NCBI GenBank assembly: GCA_023380915.1
Contig: JAMCSM010000001.1
Coordinates: 1-56,909 of the forward strand
DNA: 56,909 nucleotides
Source of the DNA: Actinomycetota bacterium
Lineage (GTDB): Bacteria > Actinomycetota > Humimicrobiia > Humimicrobiales > Humimicrobiaceae
Direction of reading: 5' to 3'
Shown: positions 1-8,569 of the stretch, piece by piece
How the letters are laid out: each line of letters starts with the position of its first letter
Numbering within the stretch: the first letter of the stretch is position 1
Made by a program: the position numbers and the translations under genes
Notes under the pieces: model-generated
The model's database searches: none
What the model saw: the letters and a program-made list of their open reading frames with translations, nothing else
Told to the model about the DNA's origin: nothing

Positions 1-429
1 CTTAAAAGCCAATTAATATATTTAATTATCAAAGAACATTTAAAGAAGTTTTAAAATTTAAAATTTTTCTAAACTTCTAAGGGATTGCTATTTATTTTTT
101 TGACTTGACATCTTACCGCACATCTTAAATATTTGTTTTTATATAATTATATCGAACCAATGTTCGCTTTCGCAGGATGTTACTGAGTAAAAGTTATAGT
201 CATAAAAAAATATTTTACTGGTCTTAAAATACGTTATGGCATGTTGTTATTTTTGTTACAAAGTTGTTTCAAATTTTTATTGACATTATTTATAAAAATT
301 GATATTTTGATAAAGAATTTTATGGGGAATAATTTTTCCGGCATCTTATATGAAATTAAAAATTTTTAATAAAAACTTCAAAAATATCTCTATTGTAATT
401 CTATTAAATCAATCATCTTGAAAGGTAAA
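1..429. other. Intergenic leader region upstream of hdrC
   Basis: About 430 bases of AT-rich DNA with no convincing gene. A promoter-like pair lies at 280-308 (listed separately). A second TTGACA at 105-110 lacks a good -10 box at the usual spacing. No riboswitch or tRNA was recognised. If transcription starts near 315, the hdrC mRNA has a leader of roughly 115 bases with no clear hairpin. Confidence 0.5.
280..308 (+). promoter_or_regulatory. Candidate sigma-70-type promoter for the hdr-mvh-flx island
   Basis: TTGACA at 280-285, a 17-base spacer and TATTTT at 303-308. The -35 box is a perfect consensus and the -10 box is moderate. It is the best promoter-like element upstream of hdrC. In such AT-rich DNA, chance matches are common. 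Confidence 0.45.
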
Positions 430-969
430 ATGAACGAGGATTTTATAAAGTCATTCCAATCTACAGTAGGGCAGAATATAAATTTATGTTATCAATGCAG
501 AAAGTGTGCTGCAGGATGTCCTATAGTTTATGAGATGGATTATACACCTACACAGATAATTCAGGCAATTCGTCTTGGTATGAAGGATTTGGTATTAAAA
601 AGCAAAACTATTTGGTTATGTACTTCATGTGAGACCTGTACTACGAGATGTCCGCAAGACATAGAAATTACTGATGTCATGGATATAGCAAGAAAAATGG
701 CAGTAAGAGAAAAAGTAGTTCCAGGAATAAAAGATATTCCGGACTTTTACAAATCATTCGCACAAATCATTAGAATATTTGGCCGCGTGTATGAGTTTGG
801 AGTAATAGTATTATTTAAATTAAGGAATAGAAAATTTACAAGAGATTTGGGTTTGGGTTTAAAGTTATTGAAATATGGGAAAATGAGTTTATTACCCAAC
901 CTTGGCAAGGCTTTTCAAACTAAAAAAATGTTTTTAAAAGTTAAAAAAATAGAGGAAGAGAATAGATGA
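430..969 (+). CDS. hdrC: Heterodisulfide reductase-like subunit C
   Basis: Iron-sulfur subunit that passes electrons between HdrA and HdrB. Two classical [4Fe-4S] motifs are visible: C20-x2-C23-x2-C26-x3-C30-P and C64-x2-C67-x2-C70-x3-C74-P. At 179 aa it has the usual HdrC length, and the C-terminal half is basic. I chose ATG 430 because AAAGG lies just upstream at 421-425. An in-frame TTG at 418 has no visible ribosome site. Its stop overlaps the hdrB start by four bases (ATGA), so the two are translationally coupled. It opens the hdrCBA-mvhDGA-flx operon. In a bacterium without methanogenesis genes in view, the HdrB/C substrate is unknown. Confidence 0.93.
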   Translation: MNEDFIKSFQSTVGQNINLCYQCRKCAAGCPIVYEMDYTPTQIIQAIRLGMKDLVLKSKTIWLCTSCETCTTRCPQDIEITDVMDIARKMAVREKVVPGIKDIPDFYKSFAQIIRIFGRVYEFGVIVLFKLRNRKFTRDLGLGLKLLKYGKMSLLPNLGKAFQTKKMFLKVKKIEEENR

Positions 970-1841
970 TATATTCATATTATCCCGGATGCACTTTTCA
1001 TCATTCAGGTAAAGAATATGATATGTCTTTCAAGACTGTATGTTCCATGCTTGATATTGATTTAAAGGAGGTTAAAAACTGGATTTGTTGTGGTGCATCA
1101 TCAGCACATCTGGATTCAAAACTTCTTTTTGTATCGTTATCAATAAAGAACCTGGCAGAGGTTGAGAAAGAAGATTTAAGTGAAATAGTTGTCCCCTGCA
1201 TAGGTTGTTATTCAAGTTTTAAAAGATCAATTTATGAAATAGAAAGAGATTCCAAGTTAAAGAATAATGTTGATAAAGTTATCGATTATCAATTCCGGAA
1301 TAAAGTAAAGGTTCTTAACCCACTTGAAATATTTAATAACGGTATAAAAGAAAAAATGAGAAATATAGTGAAAAAAGATTTATCAAAGTTAAAGATAGTA
1401 TGTTACTACGGATGCGTTCTTACAAGACCACCGGAAGTTATGCAATACGATGCATGTGAATACCCTGTTAGTATGGATATGATATTAAAAGATATAGGAA
1501 TTAAAACCCTGGATTGGTCATACAAAACAGAATGTTGTGGTGTGTCTTTAAACTTCACAAATCCGGAAATTGTTTTAAGGTTAGCTAATAACATTTTTGA
1601 GGATGCACGTGGTGTGGGGGCAGATGCAATTGCTGTTGCATGTCCTTTATGTCATATAAATCTTGATTCAAGACAAGGGGAAGTAAATAAAGTTTATAAT
1701 AAGAATTATGATTTACCAATACTTTATTTTACTCAAGTTCTGGGATTGGGATTTGGTTGTGATGCAAAACAATTAGGCTTAGACACACACTTTGTTAATA
1801 CAGATAAGCTGCTAAAAAAAATAGGGAATAGAGAGTCTTAG
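966..1841 (+). CDS. hdrB: Heterodisulfide reductase-like subunit B
   Basis: Catalytic subunit that in methanogens reduces CoM-S-S-CoB on two noncubane [4Fe-4S] clusters. The protein (291 aa) shows the duplicated CCG-domain pattern: C9 with C41-C42-G and a CxxC near residues 79-82, then a second set with YYGC, ECCG and CPLC in the C-terminal half. The start ATG overlaps the hdrC stop and is preceded by GAGGAAGAG. hdrA begins one base after its stop. CoM and CoB are not expected in bacteria, so the physiological disulfide or other acceptor is open; DsrC-like proteins and other thiols are suggested for bacterial homologues. The family call is very secure, the substrate is not. Confidence 0.93.
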   Translation: MIYSYYPGCTFHHSGKEYDMSFKTVCSMLDIDLKEVKNWICCGASSAHLDSKLLFVSLSIKNLAEVEKEDLSEIVVPCIGCYSSFKRSIYEIERDSKLKNNVDKVIDYQFRNKVKVLNPLEIFNNGIKEKMRNIVKKDLSKLKIVCYYGCVLTRPPEVMQYDACEYPVSMDMILKDIGIKTLDWSYKTECCGVSLNFTNPEIVLRLANNIFEDARGVGADAIAVACPLCHINLDSRQGEVNKVYNKNYDLPILYFTQVLGLGFGCDAKQLGLDTHFVNTDKLLKKIGNRES

Positions 1842-1842
1842 G

Positions 1843-4800
1843 ATGGCAAATATAATTAAAAATCAAAAATCAGACATTTCTAACTCCAAAGTTGGTTCTG
1901 CGTTAGTTGTTGGTGGAGGAATAGGGGGGATGCAGGCAGCATTAGACCTGGCAGGATCAGGTATAAAAGTGTATCTTGTTGAAAATAAACCCTGTATTGG
2001 TGGGGTCATGTCTCAACTTGATAAGACATTTCCAACAAATGATTGTTCAATGTGTATCATGGCTCCAAAATTAGTTGAAATTGGCAGACATAAAGATATT
2101 GAGATTATTACATTAGCTGATATTGAAAATATTGATGGTGATGCAGGCAATTTTAAAGTTAAACTTAAAAAAAGAGCACGTTATATTATTGAAGAAAAAT
2201 GTACCGGATGTGGTGAATGTGCTCAAGCATGTCCTGTTGAATTACCAAATGAATTTGATGCAAGTCTTGATAGCCGTAAAGCTATCTACCGGCTATATCC
2301 CCAAGCCGTACCAAATAAGTTTGCCATTGACAAAAAAGGCCTCTCACCCTGCAGAAATGCATGTCCTGCCGGTTGTGATAACCAGGCATATATAGCTTTA
2401 ATCTCCCAAGGAAAATTCAGGGAAGCTTTGGAAGTAATCAGGGAAAGGATTCCAATCCCTGCAATTTGCGGCCGTATTTGCAATGCTCCCTGTGAAGATA
2501 ATTGCAACAGAAGAGAAATTGATGAAGCATTGGCTATTAGGGCACTTAAAAGATTTGCTGCAGATTATGAGATGAATAATTTGGATAAAGAAGAAAAGGA
2601 CATAGAAAAAGAAGTAGAAAAATTTAAGGCTGAAATCGAGGAACTCAACCAAAAACAAAATAAAAAGGTGGCAATAATAGGCTCCGGACCAGCCGGACTC
2701 ACAGTAGGCTATGATCTTGCCAAATTAGGTTACCAGCCGGTCATTTTTGAAGCAGCATCAGTTGCTGGTGGAATGATGAGATTGGGTATCCCTAAATTCC
2801 GGCTGCCTCCCGAGATTATTGATCTTGAGGTTGAAAACATCAAAAAAGCAGGCGTTGAAATTCTTACAAATACACATATTGGTCCGGATTTAACTTTAAA
2901 AGATCTTTTCAAACAAGGATTTGAGGCAATCTTTATTGCAATTGGAACACATAAAAGTTTAACGTTGAATATTGAAGGAGAAAATCTGGATGGAGTTATT
3001 CAGGGTGTTGGCTTCCTCCGGGGTGTTAGTTCAGGTAAAGAGGTTGATTTTAAGGATAAGGTAGTAGCAGTTATTGGCGGAGGTAATGTAGCATTAGATT
3101 CAGTAAGAACAGCCCTTAGGCTGGGAGCAAAAGAAGCTTTTATCATTTACCGCCGTTCGGAAAAAGAAATCCCGATGAGTAAAGAGGAACTTTTAATTGC
3201 AAAAGAAGAGGGAGTAAAAATCCACAGTCTTCTTGCACCTACCAGGATTTTAGGAGATGTAGAAGGTAGAGTTATTGGGGTTGAGTGTATGCCAATGAAA
3301 TTAGGTTTGCCTGATGAATCAGGCCGCCCAAGACCAATTCCTGATGAAACTAAAGAAAAAGTAATTATTAAAGCAGATATAGCAATACCTGCAATTGGTC
3401 AATTTCCTGATTTAGCCTCTTTAGGTATAGATATTACCGAGATTTCAACTGTACCAGAAAGAACACCTCCAAGATGGCATGTCCTTCCATTAGAGGGAGC
3501 AAATTTAGAAGGGGTTTCAGGTTTTACAGATTTTTTACAGGCAGTAAGTCTTGGTAAAAAGGTAAGTGTTGGAAATAAAGTTATAATTATTGGCGGAGGC
3601 AATGTAGCTTTAGATGTAGCCAGAACTGCCTTAAGATTAGGTGGTAAAGAAGTATGTGTTGTCTGTTTAGAAAAGAAAGAAGAAATGCCTGCTCATAAGA
3701 TTGAAATAAAAGAAGCTGAAGAAGAAGGTATAATGATCATTTCTTCTTTAGGACCAAAAAGAATAATAGGGAAAAATGGCCATGTTGAGAGTCTTGAAAC
3801 AATAGAATGCGCTTCAGTATTTGACAGTGATGGCAGATTTAGCCCCGTATTTAAAGAAGGGACTGAAAAAACCATAGAGGCAGATACTATTATAGTAGCA
3901 ATTGGTCAGGTTGTAGATTTTTCCCTGTTAAAAGCTGCAGATGGAGTTCTGCAAACAGAAAGAGGTTTACTTAAGGTTGATAAAGCTACTTTCGCTACTA
4001 ATATTCCTGGTATCTTTGCTGGTGGCGATGTAGTGGGCGGACCTGGTTTTGCTGTAGATGCTATAGCTCATGGTCATGAAGCCGCTATCTCTATCGACCG
4101 GTATTTAAAAGGTCTGGATTTAAAAGAAGGCAGAGAAAAAAAGGAGAAAGAATTAGCTTCTGTGCCTAAAAGAAAGATAGAGAATAAATCCAGAGTGGAA
4201 GTACCCAAGGTTCCTGCAGAAAAAAGAATTTTAGGGTTTGATGAAATAGAATTAGGTTATAGTGAGGAGTTAGCCATAGCCGAAGCTAAACGCTGTCTTA
4301 ATTGCGGCGGTTGCTCAGAATGTCTTGAATGTGTTGATGTTTGCAAACTTGAGGCTATAAATCATGAAATGACTGAAGAATTTATTAATTTGGATGTTGG
4401 TGCAATCATATTATCACCAGGTTATGAACTTTTTGATGCAAATACAAAGTTAGAACTGGGTTATGGGCGTTACCCAAATGTTGTAACCGGTATTGAGTTT
4501 GAAAGAATATTATCAGCATCAGGACCATTTTCCGGGAAAGTTTTAAGACCATCTGATAAATTGTCTCCAAAGAAAATTGCATTTATACAGTGTGTTGGAT
4601 CAAGAGAAGTTGGCAGGGAATATTGCTCATCTGTTTGTTGTATGTATGCTACAAAAGAAGCAATTATTGCAAAAGAGCATGAGCATGATATTGAATGTAC
4701 AATATTTTTTGTAGATATGCGCGCTTTTGGCAAGGGATTTGATGCCTATTATGAAAGAGCAAAACAAATCGGAGTAAGGTATATAAGATGTAGACCTTCG

Positions 4801-6873
4801 TCAATAAAAGAAGTGCCAGGTACTAAAAATTTAAAAATACAATACCAGGCTGATGATGGAGGGATAATAATTGAAGAATTTGATCTGGTTGTTCTGTCAA
4901 CTGGTTTTCAACCGCCAAATGGTGTTAAGGATATATCTGAAAAATTTGGAATTAAATTAAATGAATATAACTTCTGTGAAACTTCTATTTTTGAGCCAGT
5001 GAAATCTACTCGTGAGGGTATCTATCCCTGCGGGCCTTTTATAGAACCTAAAGATATACCCGAGACTGTTATGGAAGCATCAGGAGCTGCATCTAAAGTT
5101 CTATCACTTTTAAAAGATGTAAGAGGCAGCTTAATCACACCAATGGAATATCCTCCTGAAATAGATGTTACCGGGCAGGAACCAAGAATTGGTGTGTTTG
5201 TATGCCATTGTGGCACAAATATTGGAGGTATAGTTGATGTTCCTGATGTTGTTGAGTATGCAAAAACACTGCCAAACGTAGTATATGCAGAAAATAATTT
5301 GTATACTTGCTCAAATGATACACAAGAGAAAATTAAAGAGAAGATAAAAGAATATAATTTAAATCGTGTAGTGGTTGCTTCCTGTTCACCCAGAACCCAC
5401 GAACCTTTATTTAGAAATACAATCAGAGAAGCAGGTCTAAATCCATATCTTTTTGAAATGGCAAATATTCGTGACCAGTGCTCGTGGGTACATATGCAGG
5501 AACATGAAAAAGCAACAAGAAAATCAAAAGACCTTGTGCGTATGGCAGTGGCAAAATCAAGATTAATTGAACCTCTTAAGAAAGGTTCGGTTGGAGTAGA
5601 AAAAACTGCGCTTGTAATCGGTGGTGGGCTGTCAGGAATGACATCTGCACTTGAAATAGCAAAGCAGGGATTTGAAGTATACCTGGTTGAGAAAGAAATG
5701 GAACTCGGTGGAAATTTAAGAAAAATTCATTATTTATTTGATGGAGAAAATCCACAGGAGAATTTAAAATCTTTAATTGCTTCTGTGAGGGAAGATAATA
5801 ATATTCACTTATTCAACAGCGCAAAGATTGAAAGCATTGAAGGTTCAGTAGGTAATTTTAAGACGAAGATATCAATTAATGGGGATGTAAAAGAATTTAA
5901 ACATGGAGTTGTAATTATCGCAACAGGTGCAAAAGAGTATAAACCAAAGGAATATTTATATGGAGAAAATGAAAGAGTAATAACTCAAATAGAACTGGAA
6001 GAAAAAATTAGCAGTTCTAAATTCTTAATTCCCAAAACTGTTGTTATGATCCAATGTGTAGGTTCAAGAGATAATGAAAGACCATATTGTTCAAGAATAT
6101 GTTGTAGTGAAGCTGTTAAAAATGCTCTAAAAATAAAAGAAATTAGTCCTGATACAAGAGTGTATATTCTTTATAGAGATATGAGAACTTATGGATTTAA
6201 AGAAAGTTATTATACAAAAGCAAGAGCCAAAGATGTAATTTTTATAAGATATGAAGATTATGAAAAGCCCCAAGTTTCGGTTAAAGGTGAGCAGTTAGAA
6301 ATTAAAGTAGTAGACCAAATAATGAAAATGCCGGTTGCAATTGATTGTGATTTATTGGTTTTATCGGCAGGAATAGCTGCGGATGTTGAAAATAACAATA
6401 CAATTGCTCAATTGCTTAAAGTGCCATTAAATCAGGATAAATTCTTTTTAGAAGCACATATGAAACTTCGCCCAATCGATTTTGCAACAGAGGGAGTATT
6501 TTTATGCGGATTAGCACATTCACCAAAAGCAATTGATGAAAGTATTATTCAGGCTGAAGGTGCTGCCGGGAGAGCAGGTTCTTTAATTTCTAAAGATAAT
6601 ATAGAATTAGAGGCAAATATATCTTTTGTAGTAGATGAAAATTGTGATGGTTGTGCTTATTGTGTAGAACCCTGCCCATATAATGCAATTACTTTGGTTG
6701 AATATATGAAAGATGGTTCAATCAAGAAGACTGTGGAAGTAAATGAATCTTTATGTAAGGGCTGTGGAACTTGTATGGCAACTTGCCCAAAGAAGGGGAT
6801 ATTTGTCAAAGGGTTTAAACTTGAACAAATATCAGCACAGGTTGATGCAGCTCTTCAACCTATTCAGATTTGA
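1843..6873 (+). CDS. hdrA: Giant HdrA: HdrA half + GltD/NfnB-like insert with doubled NAD(P)-binding domain + second HdrA + ferredoxin
   Basis: Electron-bifurcating flavin subunit of the Hdr complex, 1676 aa against about 650 for a simple HdrA. Order: FAD Rossmann motif GGGIGG (about 24-29) with an HdrA-type Cys stretch; ferredoxin-like cysteines from C120; GltD-type N-terminal Fe-S domain from C170; FAD motif GSGPAG (about 280); one NAD(P)-binding motif GGGNVALD from about 411 and a second, nearly identical one from about 583; FAD closing motif GGDVVGG (727). HdrA sequence resumes with a Cys cluster (817-835) and CVGSRE...CC (917). A complete second HdrA starts near 1116 (FVCHCG; FAD motif about 1259; CVGSRD...CC at 1405). 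Two [4Fe-4S] motifs end the protein (C1601, C1638). The GltD part predicts an NAD(P)H site within HdrA itself. No frameshift is seen. Confidence 0.93.
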   Translation: MANIIKNQKSDISNSKVGSALVVGGGIGGMQAALDLAGSGIKVYLVENKPCIGGVMSQLDKTFPTNDCSMCIMAPKLVEIGRHKDIEIITLADIENIDGDAGNFKVKLKKRARYIIEEKCTGCGECAQACPVELPNEFDASLDSRKAIYRLYPQAVPNKFAIDKKGLSPCRNACPAGCDNQAYIALISQGKFREALEVIRERIPIPAICGRICNAPCEDNCNRREIDEALAIRALKRFAADYEMNNLDKEEKDIEKEVEKFKAEIEELNQKQNKKVAIIGSGPAGLTVGYDLAKLGYQPVIFEAASVAGGMMRLGIPKFRLPPEIIDLEVENIKKAGVEILTNTHIGPDLTLKDLFKQGFEAIFIAIGTHKSLTLNIEGENLDGVIQGVGFLRGVSSGKEVDFKDKVVAVIGGGNVALDSVRTALRLGAKEAFIIYRRSEKEIPMSKEELLIAKEEGVKIHSLLAPTRILGDVEGRVIGVECMPMKLGLPDESGRPRPIPDETKEKVIIKADIAIPAIGQFPDLASLGIDITEISTVPERTPPRWHVLPLEGANLEGVSGFTDFLQAVSLGKKVSVGNKVIIIGGGNVALDVARTALRLGGKEVCVVCLEKKEEMPAHKIEIKEAEEEGIMIISSLGPKRIIGKNGHVESLETIECASVFDSDGRFSPVFKEGTEKTIEADTIIVAIGQVVDFSLLKAADGVLQTERGLLKVDKATFATNIPGIFAGGDVVGGPGFAVDAIAHGHEAAISIDRYLKGLDLKEGREKKEKELASVPKRKIENKSRVEVPKVPAEKRILGFDEIELGYSEELAIAEAKRCLNCGGCSECLECVDVCKLEAINHEMTEEFINLDVGAIILSPGYELFDANTKLELGYGRYPNVVTGIEFERILSASGPFSGKVLRPSDKLSPKKIAFIQCVGSREVGREYCSSVCCMYATKEAIIAKEHEHDIECTIFFVDMRAFGKGFDAYYERAKQIGVRYIRCRPSSIKEVPGTKNLKIQYQADDGGIIIEEFDLVVLSTGFQPPNGVKDISEKFGIKLNEYNFCETSIFEPVKSTREGIYPCGPFIEPKDIPETVMEASGAASKVLSLLKDVRGSLITPMEYPPEIDVTGQEPRIGVFVCHCGTNIGGIVDVPDVVEYAKTLPNVVYAENNLYTCSNDTQEKIKEKIKEYNLNRVVVASCSPRTHEPLFRNTIREAGLNPYLFEMANIRDQCSWVHMQEHEKATRKSKDLVRMAVAKSRLIEPLKKGSVGVEKTALVIGGGLSGMTSALEIAKQGFEVYLVEKEMELGGNLRKIHYLFDGENPQENLKSLIASVREDNNIHLFNSAKIESIEGSVGNFKTKISINGDVKEFKHGVVIIATGAKEYKPKEYLYGENERVITQIELEEKISSSKFLIPKTVVMIQCVGSRDNERPYCSRICCSEAVKNALKIKEISPDTRVYILYRDMRTYGFKESYYTKARAKDVIFIRYEDYEKPQVSVKGEQLEIKVVDQIMKMPVAIDCDLLVLSAGIAADVENNNTIAQLLKVPLNQDKFFLEAHMKLRPIDFATEGVFLCGLAHSPKAIDESIIQAEGAAGRAGSLISKDNIELEANISFVVDENCDGCAYCVEPCPYNAITLVEYMKDGSIKKTVEVNESLCKGCGTCMATCPKKGIFVKGFKLEQISAQVDAALQPIQI

Positions 6874-6895
6874 AAATTGAAGATAAAGGTGAAAG

Positions 6896-7327
6896 ATGAC
6901 TATAGAACAAAAAACAGATACTGAATTTGAACCATTGATTATCGGGTTCTGTTGTAACTGGTGTTCATATGCTGGTGCAGATTTAGCTGGCATATCAAGA
7001 ATGCAATATCCCGCAAATGTTAGAATTATCAGGGTTATGTGTTCCGGGATGGTTCACCCAAATTTAGTTATTGATGCATTAACTAAGGGTGCTGATGGTG
7101 TCATAGTATGTGGATGCCATATAGGAGATTGTCATTATTTAGAAGGAAATTTGACAGCAGAAAAAAGGGCAGATGCAATCAAACTTATGCTACAGGACTT
7201 TGGAATAGAAGAAGAAAGATTCAGACTGGAATGGGTCTCTGCGTCAGAAGCATCAAGATTTGCTCAAGTTATGACTGATTTTACAGAAACAATAAAAAAA
7301 TTAGGGCCAAGTCCTTTCAAATCATAG
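6896..7327 (+). CDS. mvhD: MvhD-like [2Fe-2S] subunit, hydrogenase-Hdr electron link
   Basis: Small iron-sulfur protein (143 aa) that in methanogens carries electrons from the MvhAG hydrogenase to HdrA. Diagnostic motifs are present: CCNWCSYAGAD near the N-terminus, a conserved Cys in VMCSGMVHP, and CGCHIGDCHY in the middle. AAAGGTGA stands just ahead of ATG 6896. It follows hdrA by 22 bases and precedes the hydrogenase genes, as expected for the Hdr-hydrogenase connector. A diverged second copy lies at 10579-11025, so the operon probably has two alternative electron entry adaptors. All conserved cysteines are Cys; no selenocysteine is needed. Confidence 0.93.
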   Translation: MTIEQKTDTEFEPLIIGFCCNWCSYAGADLAGISRMQYPANVRIIRVMCSGMVHPNLVIDALTKGADGVIVCGCHIGDCHYLEGNLTAEKRADAIKLMLQDFGIEEERFRLEWVSASEASRFAQVMTDFTETIKKLGPSPFKS

Positions 7328-7339
7328 AAAGATAAAAAT

Positions 7340-7540
7340 ATGCAGTTGTCAAGAATATTTGATGGAAAAAAATTTATGTGGGATGGCAGTACTTACAATG
7401 ATGAAAAAAGTGCTTTTGAAATTTCTCAAAAGTATGAAAGCGATGGATTTGAAACAAAAGTGATAAATGAAGAAGATAAATGTTTTGTTTTTAGTCGTAG
7501 AATTGTGAAAGAAGTTATTATTGAAGGTCAACCAATTTAG
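7340..7540 (+). CDS. 66-aa protein of unknown function inside the hydrogenase operon
   Basis: I do not recognise this protein. It lies in the same direction between mvhD and mvhG, 12 bases after one and 14 before the other, with no room for a promoter, so it is very likely translated. It is a small, charged, soluble protein with no transmembrane segment and one Cys (in DKCFVF). Predicted alternation of short strands (KKFMWDG, FETKVIN, CFVFSRR) suggests a compact alpha/beta fold. An accessory or regulatory subunit of the hydrogenase-Hdr complex is conceivable. Only GAAAG precedes the ATG as a weak ribosome site. Confidence 0.65.
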   Translation: MQLSRIFDGKKFMWDGSTYNDEKSAFEISQKYESDGFETKVINEEDKCFVFSRRIVKEVIIEGQPI

Positions 7541-7554
7541 AATGGGGGAAAAAT

Positions 7555-8481
7555 ATGACAGTAAAAGTTGCAGAGGAATGGTTAAATATTTGTGGTGGTT
7601 GTGAGGTAACTATTTTAGACATCGGAGAACCATTGCTTGATTTGTTGCCTAAATTAGAATTTGTTCACATTCCTGTTCTTATGGATCACAAATATTTTGG
7701 GCAAACCGGAGAGAAAACAGAACTGGAAATCCCGGAGGCAGATGTTGGGATTGTCTCTGGAGGGGTAAGAAATGAAAAGGAAAAACATGTTGCACAGGAA
7801 ATGAGAAAAAAATGTAAAACTCTTATAGCACTTGGTTCATGTGCCTGTTTTGGTGGTATCCCTGCTTTAGCAAACCAATATTCTTTGGGGGAACTTTATG
7901 ATAAGGTGTATAGACAATCAAAAACTACAGATCCAGGTGATACTCCGGCAGAAGATATCCCACCACTAGAAGATAGAGTTTATGCCCTTGATGAAGTAAT
8001 AAAAGTTGATGTATATATACCTGGTTGTCCAACATCACCAGAACTTGTTGCTGAAGCTATAACATCGCTTCTTGAGGGTAAACCATTTGTAATTCCGGAA
8101 AGAAGTGTTTGCGATGACTGTCCGACAAAACGAGAGAAAAAAGCGATTACATCAATAAAAAGACCTCTTGAGTCAATAATACCACCCGGGCAAAAACTGG
8201 AAGATTCAAGATGCTTTATGGAACTGGGTTATTTGTGCCTTGGGCCTGTTACAAAATCTGGTTGTGGCGGCTCTGAAAAAACTCCAAGATGTATTAAAGG
8301 AGTTATGCCATGCAGAGGTTGTTTTGGTCCAATAAGGGCAGGAGCAAATCCAATGGTAGAAATGATGGGAGCACTTTCAAGTATTGGTTTAGATCCAAAG
8401 TTAATATTTGACAGGCCCTCAACATTCCAGAGATATATAGGAGCTCAGGGTCGGTTAAGACCTTTACCAAAAAGACCTTAA
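7555..8481 (+). CDS. mvhG: [NiFe] hydrogenase small subunit, group 3c (Mvh-type)
   Basis: Electron-transfer subunit carrying the [4Fe-4S] clusters of a cytoplasmic Hdr-linked [NiFe] hydrogenase. The proximal cluster motif C13-x2-C16 (CGGC) is at the N-terminus, followed by GSCACFGG, a PGCP segment and a Cys-rich C-terminal region (CDDCPTK, CLGPVTKSGCGG, CRGCFGP). Length (308 aa) fits MvhG/VhuG. There is no Tat signal, so it is cytoplasmic, as is normal for group 3 enzymes. A GGGGG ribosome site precedes ATG 7555. Its partner large subunit follows directly. Confidence 0.95.
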   Translation: MTVKVAEEWLNICGGCEVTILDIGEPLLDLLPKLEFVHIPVLMDHKYFGQTGEKTELEIPEADVGIVSGGVRNEKEKHVAQEMRKKCKTLIALGSCACFGGIPALANQYSLGELYDKVYRQSKTTDPGDTPAEDIPPLEDRVYALDEVIKVDVYIPGCPTSPELVAEAITSLLEGKPFVIPERSVCDDCPTKREKKAITSIKRPLESIIPPGQKLEDSRCFMELGYLCLGPVTKSGCGGSEKTPRCIKGVMPCRGCFGPIRAGANPMVEMMGALSSIGLDPKLIFDRPSTFQRYIGAQGRLRPLPKRP

Positions 8482-8569
8482 AAATACAAAGAAACTATTC
8501 TTAATTAAGAGTTATTTATTGTCAGTGGTTGATAAGTACCATAAGTTAATTTATGAGGAGGGAAAAAAG

